Shown here: positions 8,471 through 17,025 of the stretch, one piece after another
Position numbering within the stretch: position 1 is the stretch's first letter
Layout: every line of letters starts with the position of its first letter
Source of the DNA: Blautia sp.
Lineage (GTDB): Bacteria > Bacillota > Clostridia > Lachnospirales > Lachnospiraceae
Assembly: GCA_026169535.1 (NCBI GenBank)
Contig: JAPFCU010000077.1
Span: 1 to 64,000 of the forward strand
DNA length: 64,000 nt
Reading direction: 5' to 3'
Made by a program: the position numbers and the translations under genes
The notes under the pieces: model-generated
What the model saw: only the letters and a program-made list of their open reading frames with translations
What the model was told of the DNA's origin: nothing
Databases searched by the model: none

Positions 8471-11400
8471 TTATGCTACTCCATGTGCCTCCAGCCAGTC
8501 ATAAAGAACTGCCTTTCCATTTTTTCTGGCATTTGCCATATGATGAAACTGAAGGATTGTCAGTATGGTAAACAGAAGTGCCAGTACAGCAAGTACCACA
8601 ACTGATTTTCCTATACTTTCACCTCCTGCAATGGTGCTTCGAAATGCATTTACTGTATAGGTAAAAGGCAGATAATTATGTATCTTTGCCACAAAGGAAG
8701 GAGATATCTCTACAGGATAAGTGCCTGCTGAGCCGGCAAGCTGAACCACCATAAAGATCAGCATCAGGAAGCTTCCCACCTTACCGAAAGTAATATTAAA
8801 GAAATACATAATAGAAGTAAATGCCACCGATGCCAGACAGGAGAAGAGAACTGTCTTCATCATTTCTGCCGGGGTAAACCCGTCTATCAGGTGAAGCAGG
8901 ACGATCAGAAGAATTCCCTGAAGAATTGCCACCGGATAAAGAACCGATGCCTTACCTGCCCACCATGCAAAACCTGATTTCAGTTTTCCCTTATATTCTG
9001 TCAGAGGATACATCAGACAGAAAGCAAGGCAGCCTACCCAGAGACCTACAGACATCATATAAGGAGCCATCGCATGTCCATTATTCTCCACCGTTGTCAT
9101 CTGTGTTTCTTCCTCTCTGACCGGTGCGGCAAACATGCTTATCATATCGTCATTCGCCTTTGTTTCTTTTACCTGCTCTGCACCGTCGCTGAGACTTGTC
9201 TGCAGGGTATCTGAACCGTCACTTAATTTTTTAATTCCCTCTCCCAGCTCTTTTGATCCGTCATAAAGCTTCGACGATCCATCCTGGATCTGTCCTGCAC
9301 CATCTGCAAGCTGAGCAGCTCCTCTGTTCAGGGTACTGTTGTTTTCAACAAGCTTACTTGTTCCCGCTTTCAGAGTTTTTGTTCCATCTGAAAGCTGCGC
9401 TGCTCCTGATGCAAGAGCAGACGCTCCTGATGCAAGTTTCTGTGTTCCTGAGGTAAGAGCTTCATTATTTCCTGCCAGTGTTCCGACTCCGGTTGTATAG
9501 GTTTTGATTCCCTCACTTAATACACCTACTCCATCTGCAAGTTTTTTTCCTCCGGCTGTCAGTTGACTGATACCTCCTGTTACAGTGCTGCCTGCGGCTT
9601 TCAGAGTTTCCGCTCCCGCTGTCAGTGCCTTATCATTGGCTGTCAGCTGAGCAAATCCCTCATTCAGAGCTTTTATTCCTGAAGCTGCTTTTGGAAAATC
9701 CTTTGTTCCTTCTTCCAATGTGTCAAGGGCTGCGGCTGCAGCTCCCACCCCCTGATTTACTTTCTGGGATCCTGCATAAAGCTGTCCTACCGCAGTTGTC
9801 ACTTGATTGATGGGATCCGTTGGAATTGAAGGAACATTTTCTGCTCCGGCTGCCATTTTCTCAGCTCCGGTTTTCATCTGATCTGCTCCGGCTTTCATTT
9901 CTCCTGATTTTGTTCCAAGAGTCGCTGCACCCTTTTTCAATCCTTCTGCAGCTTCATTCAGCTGTCCTGCTGTTCCATTTAAGGTTTCCTGTACACCTGC
10001 CAGCTGCTGTGAGGCTGCGTCTGCAATCTGCTGAGCCTGTGCTGTATAAGCAGACGCATCCATATTTTCCACATTATTCTGTACTGTATCTACTCCAGAC
10101 ACACCGGAAGCTGAATTGCCAAGCATTCCGATCACAGCATTCAGACTTGCCGCAGAAACCATTCCGTTTTCATCTGCCGAACCCTGAATTCCCTGAATTG
10201 CCGCCTGGGCATTTGCCATAGATGCCTGCATGCCGGATATCTGCTGATTTGCCGCATCGATCTGCCCGTTTGCAGAAGCAATCTGCGCGTTTGCCGCATC
10301 CAGCTGGGTTCTTGCTTCGTCCAGCCTGCCATTTGCATCCTGAGCACACTGATTTACAATGCCTGTCACTCCATTTACCGCATCTGCCACAGGTTTGGAT
10401 GCACTCTGAACCTGAGCTGCCACTGCAGATATCCCCTGCCCTGCCTGCGTAATCACGCCTGCAGCATTTGTCATTCCTTCTGCAGCCTGCGTCATTCCGG
10501 AAGAAGCAGCAGTCATTCCTTTTTCAGCACTTTCCATTCCACTTTTTGCTTCAGATAAACCGGATGTCAGTTTTTTGATATTTTCTGCTGTCAGACTGCC
10601 TCCAAGCTCTTTCAGCTGTCCGTACAGTTCCCCTAAGCCGGCTTCAATCTGCTGAGTTCCCGCTTTCAGAGATCCATCTCCCCTGGAGACAGAACTGTTC
10701 AGCTGAGAAATACCGGAAGATACCTGACCGATTTCCTCCAGCGGTGAAAGCTGTTCTGCTCCCGCTGCCAGCCGATCCGTTCCGGCAACATACTGGATTA
10801 CTCCATTTGCCAGAGTATTTGCTCCGCTTACATACTGAGTTATTCCATCTTTCAGGGTATCAAGACCTTTTTTCAGTGTCTCTGCCCCATCCTGAAGATC
10901 TCCCGTTCCGGCTGTCAATTGTGCAGAATTTGCATCGAGCTTTGCAACGCCATCTGTATATTCTTTAACTCCCTGATTTAATGTATTTACACCTGCTGTC
11001 AACTCCGGGATCTTTGCTGTCAGAGTAGTGACTCCGTCATTCAGCTGTGCAGCTCCATCATCAACCCGGGCTACGCCGTCTGTATATTCTTTCAGCCCCT
11101 CTGTGAGAGTATTGGCTCCGTCCTTAAAAGTAAGAGTGCTGTCCGCCAGCTTTTTCAGATTATCTGTAATGGTTTTATTTCCATCTGACGCATCTCCCAG
11201 TCCGGCATTCAGCTTTCCGGAGCCATCAGCTGCCTCCTGCATACCGTCTCCGATCTCTGTGATCTGGTCAAAAACTGTCTGTGTATAAGTTTCTGTTACC
11301 TGAGATGCTATCTCATCACGAATTTTAACAACAGCACTCTCACTCATTTTTGAAGCAATATAATTGGTTCCCGGATTTGTCTCATACTTCAGTTCCATTT

Positions 11401-11776
11401 TCTTTGGCTTCTCATCCATAAGGGTAGAAGCATTCTGAGAAAAATCTTCCGGGATGGTAATTACCATATAATAAGTTCCATTTCTCAGTCCCTGCTCCGC
11501 ATCTTTACTGTCTACAAAATGGAAATCAAGGGAATCATTGTCCCTCAGGGCATCTTCCATATCACAGCCCACACTCAGGGTTTTTCCCTCATATTCTACG
11601 GCCTTATCCTTGTTGACTACCGCCACAGGAAGCTGATCCAGATTTCCATAGGGATCCCACATGGATTTCAGAAATAATCCTGCATAAATAACGGGAATTA
11701 CGATAATAGCAATAACAACTACTACCAGCATTTTATTCTTCAGCAGGTTCTTCCACTCATTTTTGATCATAGTCAT
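8471..11776 (-). CDS. YhgE/Pip family giant membrane protein
   Basis: Phage-infection-protein (Pip/YhgE) type membrane protein, fused in layout to an ABC-2-like permease end. One membrane helix lies near residues 15-35, followed by the conserved extracellular start (WDPYGNLDQLPVAVVNKD). The middle of roughly 700 residues is dominated by repeats of the kind L-x2-G-x3-L-x-D/A-G, with long Ala/Gln/Met coiled-coil stretches. Five or so membrane helices follow from about residue 885 to the end. At 1101 residues it is at the large end for the family. Relatives serve as phage receptors or are linked to surface protein export; the role here is unknown. A TetR gene is divergent and is the likely regulator. 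Confidence 0.88.
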   Translation of the reverse strand: MTMIKNEWKNLLKNKMLVVVVIAIIVIPVIYAGLFLKSMWDPYGNLDQLPVAVVNKDKAVEYEGKTLSVGCDMEDALRDNDSLDFHFVDSKDAEQGLRNGTYYMVITIPEDFSQNASTLMDEKPKKMELKYETNPGTNYIASKMSESAVVKIRDEIASQVTETYTQTVFDQITEIGDGMQEAADGSGKLNAGLGDASDGNKTITDNLKKLADSTLTFKDGANTLTEGLKEYTDGVARVDDGAAQLNDGVTTLTAKIPELTAGVNTLNQGVKEYTDGVAKLDANSAQLTAGTGDLQDGAETLKKGLDTLKDGITQYVSGANTLANGVIQYVAGTDRLAAGAEQLSPLEEIGQVSSGISQLNSSVSRGDGSLKAGTQQIEAGLGELYGQLKELGGSLTAENIKKLTSGLSEAKSGMESAEKGMTAASSGMTQAAEGMTNAAGVITQAGQGISAVAAQVQSASKPVADAVNGVTGIVNQCAQDANGRLDEARTQLDAANAQIASANGQIDAANQQISGMQASMANAQAAIQGIQGSADENGMVSAASLNAVIGMLGNSASGVSGVDTVQNNVENMDASAYTAQAQQIADAASQQLAGVQETLNGTAGQLNEAAEGLKKGAATLGTKSGEMKAGADQMKTGAEKMAAGAENVPSIPTDPINQVTTAVGQLYAGSQKVNQGVGAAAAALDTLEEGTKDFPKAASGIKALNEGFAQLTANDKALTAGAETLKAAGSTVTGGISQLTAGGKKLADGVGVLSEGIKTYTTGVGTLAGNNEALTSGTQKLASGASALASGAAQLSDGTKTLKAGTSKLVENNSTLNRGAAQLADGAGQIQDGSSKLYDGSKELGEGIKKLSDGSDTLQTSLSDGAEQVKETKANDDMISMFAAPVREEETQMTTVENNGHAMAPYMMSVGLWVGCLAFCLMYPLTEYKGKLKSGFAWWAGKASVLYPVAILQGILLIVLLHLIDGFTPAEMMKTVLFSCLASVAFTSIMYFFNITFGKVGSFLMLIFMVVQLAGSAGTYPVEISPSFVAKIHNYLPFTYTVNAFRSTIAGGESIGKSVVVLAVLALLFTILTILQFHHMANARKNGKAVLYDWLEAHGVA

Positions 11777-11819
11777 TCCCTTTCTTTCTATAATTGATTC
11801 TGTTAATCATATTTTATTA

Positions 11820-11884
11820 CATTAATAAATTTTAGTTCTATTAATAAACAACATGTTGCTTTTCTTTACAAGGCGTATTATACT
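11820..11884 (+). promoter_or_regulatory. Divergent control region of TetR and YhgE genes
   Basis: A plus-strand promoter TTGCTT (11856-11861), 17-base spacer, TATACT (11879-11884) faces the TetR gene. Just upstream, ATTAATAAA occurs twice (11821-11829 and 11840-11848) as a 19-bp-spaced direct repeat in the space between the two divergent genes. The repeat is a plausible TetR operator, which is inference. Confidence 0.55.
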
Positions 11885-12028
11885 AAAACTGAAGGAAAAT
11901 ACAAGCGACAAAAAAAGAGCTGAATATTTACTAATCGACATATTTTTTGTATTTTGTCTACTAAACATAAAATTCAATATTTCTACCAAATCAATGCCTT
12001 TTTTTGCAAAAAGATTGGAGGTTTTTTC

Positions 12029-12610
12029 ATGGCTGAAAAAGTTGACCGAAGAGTCAGAAAAACAAAAGCTCAGTTGAGACAGGGTCTTGCCCGCCTGATG
12101 CAGAAAAAAAGTATAAAAGAAATTACCGTAAAGGAACTTGTCGATGAAGTGGATATTAACCGTTCCACTTTTTATCTTCATTACACCGATATCTATCAGA
12201 TGCTGGAAAAAATTGAAGAAGAAGCCATGCTGGAAATTCGGGAAGCACTGGAAGGCTGTCCTGTTCACTGCACTGAACGAAAAAAGATCATTCCCTTCCT
12301 GGCTCGTTTTTTCTCCATCATGGACAGCAACCGTGATCTTGCTCTGGCCCTTCTGGGACCAAATGGCGACATGGATTTTGTCGCAAGAATCGAGACACTG
12401 ATTGCCAGTAAATTTCTCGATCAAAACAGCTTTTCCCTGTCAGATAACGAGGTTTCATATGCCTACTCTTTTTGTCTCAGCGGCTGTGTCGGTATGATCA
12501 AAACATGGCTGTCCAGAGCCGAGCATGAATCTCCGGACTCTATGGCTCGTCTTACCTTTCACCTGATCGACAATATCACTCAGAAATATCTTAAGGATTA
12601 TGTACGGTGA
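12029..12610 (+). CDS. TetR/AcrR family transcriptional regulator
   Basis: DNA-binding repressor with an N-terminal three-helix domain (RRVRKTKAQLRQGLARLMQKK, then IKEITVKELVDEVDINRSTFYLHYTD, the TetR recognition helix ending FYLHY). An all-helical ligand and dimer domain follows. 193 residues from ATG 12029, chosen because TTGGAGG at 12015-12021 sits 7 bases upstream; an upstream in-frame ATG at 11954 lacks a ribosome-binding site. It is divergent from the YhgE gene, the same arrangement seen for other YhgE/TetR pairs, so it probably represses that gene and itself. Confidence 0.88.
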   Translation: MAEKVDRRVRKTKAQLRQGLARLMQKKSIKEITVKELVDEVDINRSTFYLHYTDIYQMLEKIEEEAMLEIREALEGCPVHCTERKKIIPFLARFFSIMDSNRDLALALLGPNGDMDFVARIETLIASKFLDQNSFSLSDNEVSYAYSFCLSGCVGMIKTWLSRAEHESPDSMARLTFHLIDNITQKYLKDYVR

Positions 12611-12640
12611 TCCGGTCATTATTTATATTCCTGTACACAA

Positions 12641-12672
12641 AAAACCTTCGGCGCAGACTCCGAAGGTTTTTT
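12641..12672. terminator. Bidirectional terminator
   Basis: AAAACCTTCGG (12641-12651) pairs with CCGAAGGTTTT (12660-12670), with A and T runs on both sides. It lies between the convergent TetR and mutarotase-like genes. Confidence 0.88.
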
Positions 12673-12720
12673 GTTATTATTTACTCTCTATTTTACAGGT
12701 GGTAATCGACTGGGGAAGAA

Positions 12721-13368
12721 TCACCTGTGCCATGCCAGACGTTTAACGTCTGCATGAACCTCTCCTGTCATCCAGTCCACATCATTGGTGATCCAGTCCA
12801 TGATCTCCAGCTGACGTGTCTCCCAGGCAATGGTCTCCTTTCTGGCTTCGGCAGTCTCCTGAACTTCCATAGTCGTGTCAATCTCATTGTAGCCAAAAAT
12901 ATAGCCGCCTGCACTCCAGATACTGAAATTACTGTCCGGCCCCGGATTTACAGTATCTCCCCTTTTTGCAATCAGTCCGTCATGGCGGATTTTATACTCT
13001 TCTTCACAGCCGTCTTTCAGTTTTGTCATAAATACTCTGTGCCGGATCAGTTCCTTGCATTCTCTTACAATTCCAAAGTCATGATACATCAGGCGCATAT
13101 CCTGGCCTGGCACGGAAATCCACTGAAAAGTATCCTGCATTTTTTCTATAAGTGCAGATCTGACCGCTTCCTCCTTCTGGTCCAGCTTCATTCCATCTTC
13201 GTTTTCGTAATATCCAAAGATCAGCTCCTCTGCATTCCAGATGCTGAAATTTCTGATTCCGTTTCTGTCCAGAAAATCTGTCAGTTCTTTCCAGATTTCT
13301 CCCAGTTTTTTTCTGTAGGTATTCATCCGGCCTTCTTTTATTTTCATTGCAAATGCATGTCTTTCCAT
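12721..13368 (-). CDS. Tandem-domain L-rhamnose-mutarotase-like protein
   Basis: Sugar-anomer-interconverting fold of the RhaM/RhaU type, present twice in one chain. Repeat 1 (about 1-100) reads MERHAFAMKIKEGRMNTYRK, then FSIWNAEELIFGYYE. Repeat 2 (about 110-215) reads HRVFMTKLKDGCEEEY, then FSIWSAGGYIFGYNE. Single-domain family members are about 104 residues, so 215 residues is a fused duplication. The start at 13368 is supported by AGGAGGAG at 13373-13380; 26 further in-frame codons upstream encode an Arg-rich stretch without a site. It is divergent from a Crp/Fnr gene. No rhamnose genes are nearby, so the substrate is open. Confidence 0.82.
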   Translation of the reverse strand: MERHAFAMKIKEGRMNTYRKKLGEIWKELTDFLDRNGIRNFSIWNAEELIFGYYENEDGMKLDQKEEAVRSALIEKMQDTFQWISVPGQDMRLMYHDFGIVRECKELIRHRVFMTKLKDGCEEEYKIRHDGLIAKRGDTVNPGPDSNFSIWSAGGYIFGYNEIDTTMEVQETAEARKETIAWETRQLEIMDWITNDVDWMTGEVHADVKRLAWHR

Positions 13369-13464
13369 GTTTCTCCTCCTTCTTCTGTAACACAATAGCT
13401 GCTGTGAATGAAGTAAACAATAATAATTTAATTTTATCACACGCAATATTTATTTTCCAGATAT

Positions 13465-13510
13465 TTGACAGATTTCTTCCTGTTTTATATACTAAAATGT
13501 AGTATATAAA
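13465..13510 (+). promoter_or_regulatory. Promoter of the Crp/Fnr gene with overlapping palindrome
   Basis: TTGACA (13465-13470), 17 bases, TATACT (13488-13493). A perfect inverted repeat, TTTATATACT (13484-13493) and AGTATATAAA (13501-13510) with a 7-base spacer, covers the -10 box and the start point. That is where an autorepressor would bind. Confidence 0.8.
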
Positions 13511-13525
13511 AAGGAGTGATCTGTC

Positions 13526-14182
13526 ATGGACTTATCGACACATTTTCCCATTTGGGATAAGCTTACGCCTGCCCAGCAAAAGATAATTTCCCAGTCTTCT
13601 CAATCCCGTTCTGTTCCCAGGGGAACAGTTCTCCATAATGGCTCTGTTGACTGTCTGGGTCTTCTGCTGATCCTTTCCGGACAGCTCCGGGCCTATATCA
13701 TCTCTGATGAGGGAAGAGAAATCACTCTCTATCGTCTCTTTGAACGAGATGTCTGCATTTTTTCTGCCTCCTGCGTTATGAGCAACATTCAGTTTGAAGT
13801 TATCATAGAAGCAGAAAAAGACAGTGATGTCATTGTCCTGCCTCCTCATATTTATAAAAAGCTTATGGAAGAATCTGCTGTAGTGGCTAATTTTTCCAAC
13901 CAGATTATGGGAAGCCGTTTTACCGAGATCATGTGGCTCATCGAACAGATCATGTGGAAAAGCTTTGACAAACGCCTTGCTGCATTTTTGGTGGAAGAAA
14001 GCATTCTTGACAATACAGATGCCCTGAAGATCACCCATGAAAAGATCGCCAACCACCTTGGCACAGCCAGGGAGGTAGTGACCCGAATGCTCCGCTATTT
14101 CCAGAGCGAAGGGCTTGTGCAACTTTCCAGAGGGATCATCGAACTTACCGACAAAAAAAGGCTGGAAGAAATTTCAGAATAA
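13526..14182 (+). CDS. Crp/Fnr family transcriptional regulator
   Basis: One-component regulator. An N-terminal cyclic-nucleotide-type beta barrel (about 20-120: VPRGTVLHNGSVDCLGLLLILSGQLRAY) is joined by a long dimer helix to a winged helix at about 150-215 (KITHEKIANHLGTAREVVTRMLRYFQSEGLVQL). 218 residues is the normal length. There is no N-terminal Cys cluster as in FNR, so an Fe-S oxygen sensor is unlikely; the PROSITE-like PRGTVL and GREITLYRL motifs resemble the Crp/Fnr group that senses small molecules. RBS AAGGAG precedes the ATG. A palindrome over its own -10 box suggests autoregulation. Confidence 0.9.
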   Translation: MDLSTHFPIWDKLTPAQQKIISQSSQSRSVPRGTVLHNGSVDCLGLLLILSGQLRAYIISDEGREITLYRLFERDVCIFSASCVMSNIQFEVIIEAEKDSDVIVLPPHIYKKLMEESAVVANFSNQIMGSRFTEIMWLIEQIMWKSFDKRLAAFLVEESILDNTDALKITHEKIANHLGTAREVVTRMLRYFQSEGLVQLSRGIIELTDKKRLEEISE

Positions 14183-14195
14183 ATATTTACACAAA

Positions 14196-14250
14196 ACAGG
14201 GAACCCCGTTTTCCGACACCTGTCGTTTAACGGAATTCCCTGTTTTTCTT
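14196..14250. terminator. Bidirectional terminator between Crp/Fnr and thioredoxin genes
   Basis: AACAGGGAA and TTCCCTGTT form the outer stem, enclosing an inner CCGTT/AACGG pair, with TTTTTC on the plus side and A-rich sequence on the other side. Confidence 0.82.
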
Positions 14251-14267
14251 TCTGTAACCTGTTTCTC

Positions 14268-14576
14268 TTACTGGAGCATTTCCAGAATTTTTTCCTTTGG
14301 TTTTACTCCCATGGAACGGCTCTGCATTTCTCCGTTTTTAAAAACCATCAGGGTAGGGATGGTCATAATTTTAAACTCCGAAGCCAGATCCTGCTGCTCG
14401 TCCACATTAATCTTGCAGACCTTGATATCGTCATTCTCCTCTGCAATCTCATCTACTACCGGAGAAAGCATCCTGCATGGTCCGCACCATCCTGCCCAGA
14501 AATCCAAAAGCACAGGTTTATCACTGTTCATAACCTCTTCCTGAAAATTGTTTTTTGTAATATTTAAAGCTGACAT
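14268..14576 (-). CDS. trxA: Thioredoxin
   Basis: Cytosolic disulfide reductase. 102 residues with the active-site WCGPC (Cys31 and Cys34) in the context LLDFWAGWCGPCRMLSPV, the cis-Pro segment TIPTLMVFKNGE, and the C-terminal helix. Start ATG 14576 follows AGGAGG. It is monocistronic; thioredoxin reductase is not in the window. The region 14577-14765 upstream shows no gene and no convincing promoter. Confidence 0.97.
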   Translation of the reverse strand: MSALNITKNNFQEEVMNSDKPVLLDFWAGWCGPCRMLSPVVDEIAEENDDIKVCKINVDEQQDLASEFKIMTIPTLMVFKNGEMQSRSMGVKPKEKILEMLQ

Positions 14577-14765
14577 ATTTTCCTCCTGTCTGCCCCTGCC
14601 TGTATCCTTCTGTTATTCCGGGGCTGTGTGTATTTTTATAAGAAACTCTTTTTGCCGCCTCCGACAACTGTCTGTTCTTAGTGATAGACTTCCCTTTTTC
14701 CTCGGGATTTATTTTATGGTCTTATCATACACAAAAAAAATATGTCCGTCTGTGACAAAATCACC

Positions 14766-15911
14766 TTATCTTCCCACTCTTCTGTATTTGCTGATCACCA
14801 GCGTCAGGCTTACCAGCGCAATACAGAATACCAGTTGTATTCCAACTGCCTGAAAGATCTGTATCCTTGCATTTTCCGTAAGTACAGTAAAACTGCCCAG
14901 AATATCATTCGCCCTTTCATACCAGTATACCGGAAGGAACTGGCTGACAGTTTTTACGCCTTTGGAAATATATTCTAACGGAACAAACACACCGCACAGA
15001 AAGCACATTCCAAGAGAAAGAATGTTCACAATCCCGGTAAGGGCATCCTTATTCGGAGCAAGTGTTCCTGCCAGATAGGCCACGGACATGGATACAAGAG
15101 ATACTGCCAGTGTATTCAAAAGATAATATCCAAAATTTTCATTTCCATAAAGATCTTTCCCATAATAGATTACCGCTGCAAGAAGCGTAAATACCATTAC
15201 ACATACTCCAAAAAGCACCATACTCAGAAGTCCCTCCAGACTCTGGCGTCTGGCAGATACCGGAGACGCCAGCATTCTGTTTTTTACTTCTTTTTTGCTG
15301 AAAACAATCAGGATATTTCCTGCTACAAATCCAAACAGAGCCAGAAACAGATATGGCAGATACCGGAAATAATACATATATCCCGGATTGTCTGTACTTC
15401 CGGTCTTTCCGGTCAGCGCTACCTTTACCGGGATCTTCTCTGTCAGCGCTCTGGCGGTTTCCTCTTCTGTCAGGCCGGCTGCCAGACAGGCTTTCGCATT
15501 ATTAAAAAAACTGTTAATCTGCTGATCCACATAAATTCCGGAATATGTGTCTGGAATAGTGGTAACTGATATTTTTTCCCCATTAAGGATGCATTTTTCA
15601 ACAAATTTATCCGGAATTCGTACAATGTACTCCACCTCACGGTAAAAAAGCTTTTCCTGCATAGCTGAGATATCATTTTCCATAGGAATGATCTCATGGA
15701 AGTTTCCCAGATATGTTTCCAGGGCTTTTGCCAGGATTCCTCTGTCCCCGTCTGCCACAGCTACTTTCAACGACTCTGCCTGATAGCTTTTTTCTGTTTT
15801 TCCTGCCATGGACTGCATCAGGATCGTACATGCAAAAAAGATTGCCACATATAAAAGTATCAGCCCCCTGTTCTGACGGATTACCTTCATATAACCTTTA
15901 AATACTGTCAT
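14766..15911 (-). CDS. ABC-2 type permease (second subunit)
   Basis: Membrane subunit of an ABC exporter, ABC-2/YhgE-like layout. One N-terminal helix (about 15-32) is followed by an extracytoplasmic domain of about 150 residues and five to six C-terminal helices (about 185-375). 381 residues. The start overlaps the end of the upstream permease gene by 14 bp, indicating translational coupling. It belongs with the ATPase at 17026-17985 and the divergent two-component system. Such sets commonly export or give resistance to peptides or lipophilic toxins, but the substrate is unknown. Confidence 0.85.
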   Translation of the reverse strand: MTVFKGYMKVIRQNRGLILLYVAIFFACTILMQSMAGKTEKSYQAESLKVAVADGDRGILAKALETYLGNFHEIIPMENDISAMQEKLFYREVEYIVRIPDKFVEKCILNGEKISVTTIPDTYSGIYVDQQINSFFNNAKACLAAGLTEEETARALTEKIPVKVALTGKTGSTDNPGYMYYFRYLPYLFLALFGFVAGNILIVFSKKEVKNRMLASPVSARRQSLEGLLSMVLFGVCVMVFTLLAAVIYYGKDLYGNENFGYYLLNTLAVSLVSMSVAYLAGTLAPNKDALTGIVNILSLGMCFLCGVFVPLEYISKGVKTVSQFLPVYWYERANDILGSFTVLTENARIQIFQAVGIQLVFCIALVSLTLVISKYRRVGR

Positions 15912-17016
15912 AACGTTCCCTCCTGACTACAAAAAATGAAGCCGCTGTCAGCACTGCCGCCATGACTGTCAGCGTAAGAATATTATTCCGCATACGAACC
16001 GGATCCTCATAGACATTTATGCAGTAAAAAGCATCTGATATCAAAGCCGCCGGGTTCAGTTTATTAATCCAGGGAACCTTCTGATCCACAACGTATTTAA
16101 TCTCTGCATTCATCAGACCGGCCAGAGTACTGGCAGTCATGGAAATCGCCAGCATGATACCAACTTTCATTTTTTCGCTGAGCCGTGAGGCACTGGATAC
16201 AAAAATACCCATGCTTACTCCTACGATACACCCTGCCATGGACACCAGAAGCATTTCTGACGTACTTCCCTGAAATTCCATCCGCAGCACATATTTCAGA
16301 TAAAAAATCAGAATCACTACATTCAAAAAATGCAGGCCGAATGATGTCAGCACTTCTGTAAGGATCATGGTAAGTCTGTGTACAGGGGAAGCACACTGTC
16401 TTGCAGCCAGATAAGTTACATTTGCCTGAAGCCAGCAGGCAGCCCCCATCCCCACAAAGCATCCATACAGACAGGCCATTCCAATCAGAGCATAGAAAAA
16501 GCCCGCATTGCCGTTGGTTGTTCTTCCTCCAAGAGAAACATTTTGTACCAGTTCCTGATAATCTGAAAGAGCATCTGCCGCCTGCTGCAGATTCTCCGGA
16601 TGTGTCCTTGCCACAGTTTCCATAATGTGTTTTCCGTTAAGATAGCTTTCCAGCAGACTTTGCATGATGCTCTGAGCCATTCCGCTTCCTGACACCTGTA
16701 AATAAGGCGTTTCTCCTCCAACAAAAATCCCCTGTATCTCCCGGGCAGTCAGCTTTTCTGAAGCTTCATCCTGTGTCATTTTTTCGATTTGTATCACCGA
16801 GCCGTTCTGATTCAGTTCTTCCAGAAACATAGAAAAAACCGAATCTCCATTTTCTTCCACATAAGCCGCCTGTACCGTCTCAAAATCCGCTTCCGACATA
16901 TTTCCAAAGGCAAAATAAAATAACGTTCCCAGAATCAGCGGAAAAAGACAGGGCCAGAATAAAATATTAAAATTTTTTATTTTTCTGACGATACTGTATC
17001 TGATCAGATCTCTCAT
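15898..17016 (-). CDS. ABC-2 type permease (first subunit)
   Basis: Membrane subunit with the same topology as its downstream partner: an N-terminal helix (LFWPCLFPLILGTLFYFAFG), an external domain to about residue 165, then six helices. 372 residues. It lies 9 bp after the ATPase gene and overlaps the second permease by 14 bp, forming a three-gene unit. The two permeases resemble each other in layout and probably form a heterodimer. Confidence 0.86.
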   Translation of the reverse strand: MRDLIRYSIVRKIKNFNILFWPCLFPLILGTLFYFAFGNMSEADFETVQAAYVEENGDSVFSMFLEELNQNGSVIQIEKMTQDEASEKLTAREIQGIFVGGETPYLQVSGSGMAQSIMQSLLESYLNGKHIMETVARTHPENLQQAADALSDYQELVQNVSLGGRTTNGNAGFFYALIGMACLYGCFVGMGAACWLQANVTYLAARQCASPVHRLTMILTEVLTSFGLHFLNVVILIFYLKYVLRMEFQGSTSEMLLVSMAGCIVGVSMGIFVSSASRLSEKMKVGIMLAISMTASTLAGLMNAEIKYVVDQKVPWINKLNPAALISDAFYCINVYEDPVRMRNNILTLTVMAAVLTAASFFVVRRERYDSI

Positions 17017-17025
17017 AATATCCTC

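Noticed and set aside
8900-11100. Regularly spaced similar words that could suggest a CRISPR or DNA repeat array
   Set aside because: The periodicity follows codon-level repeats of a coiled protein; spacing and sequence vary and there are no unique spacers.
9253-11288. Several long plus-strand open frames opposite the YhgE gene
   Set aside because: They are antisense shadows of a repeat-rich gene, are Leu/Pro/His rich and have no ribosome-binding sites.
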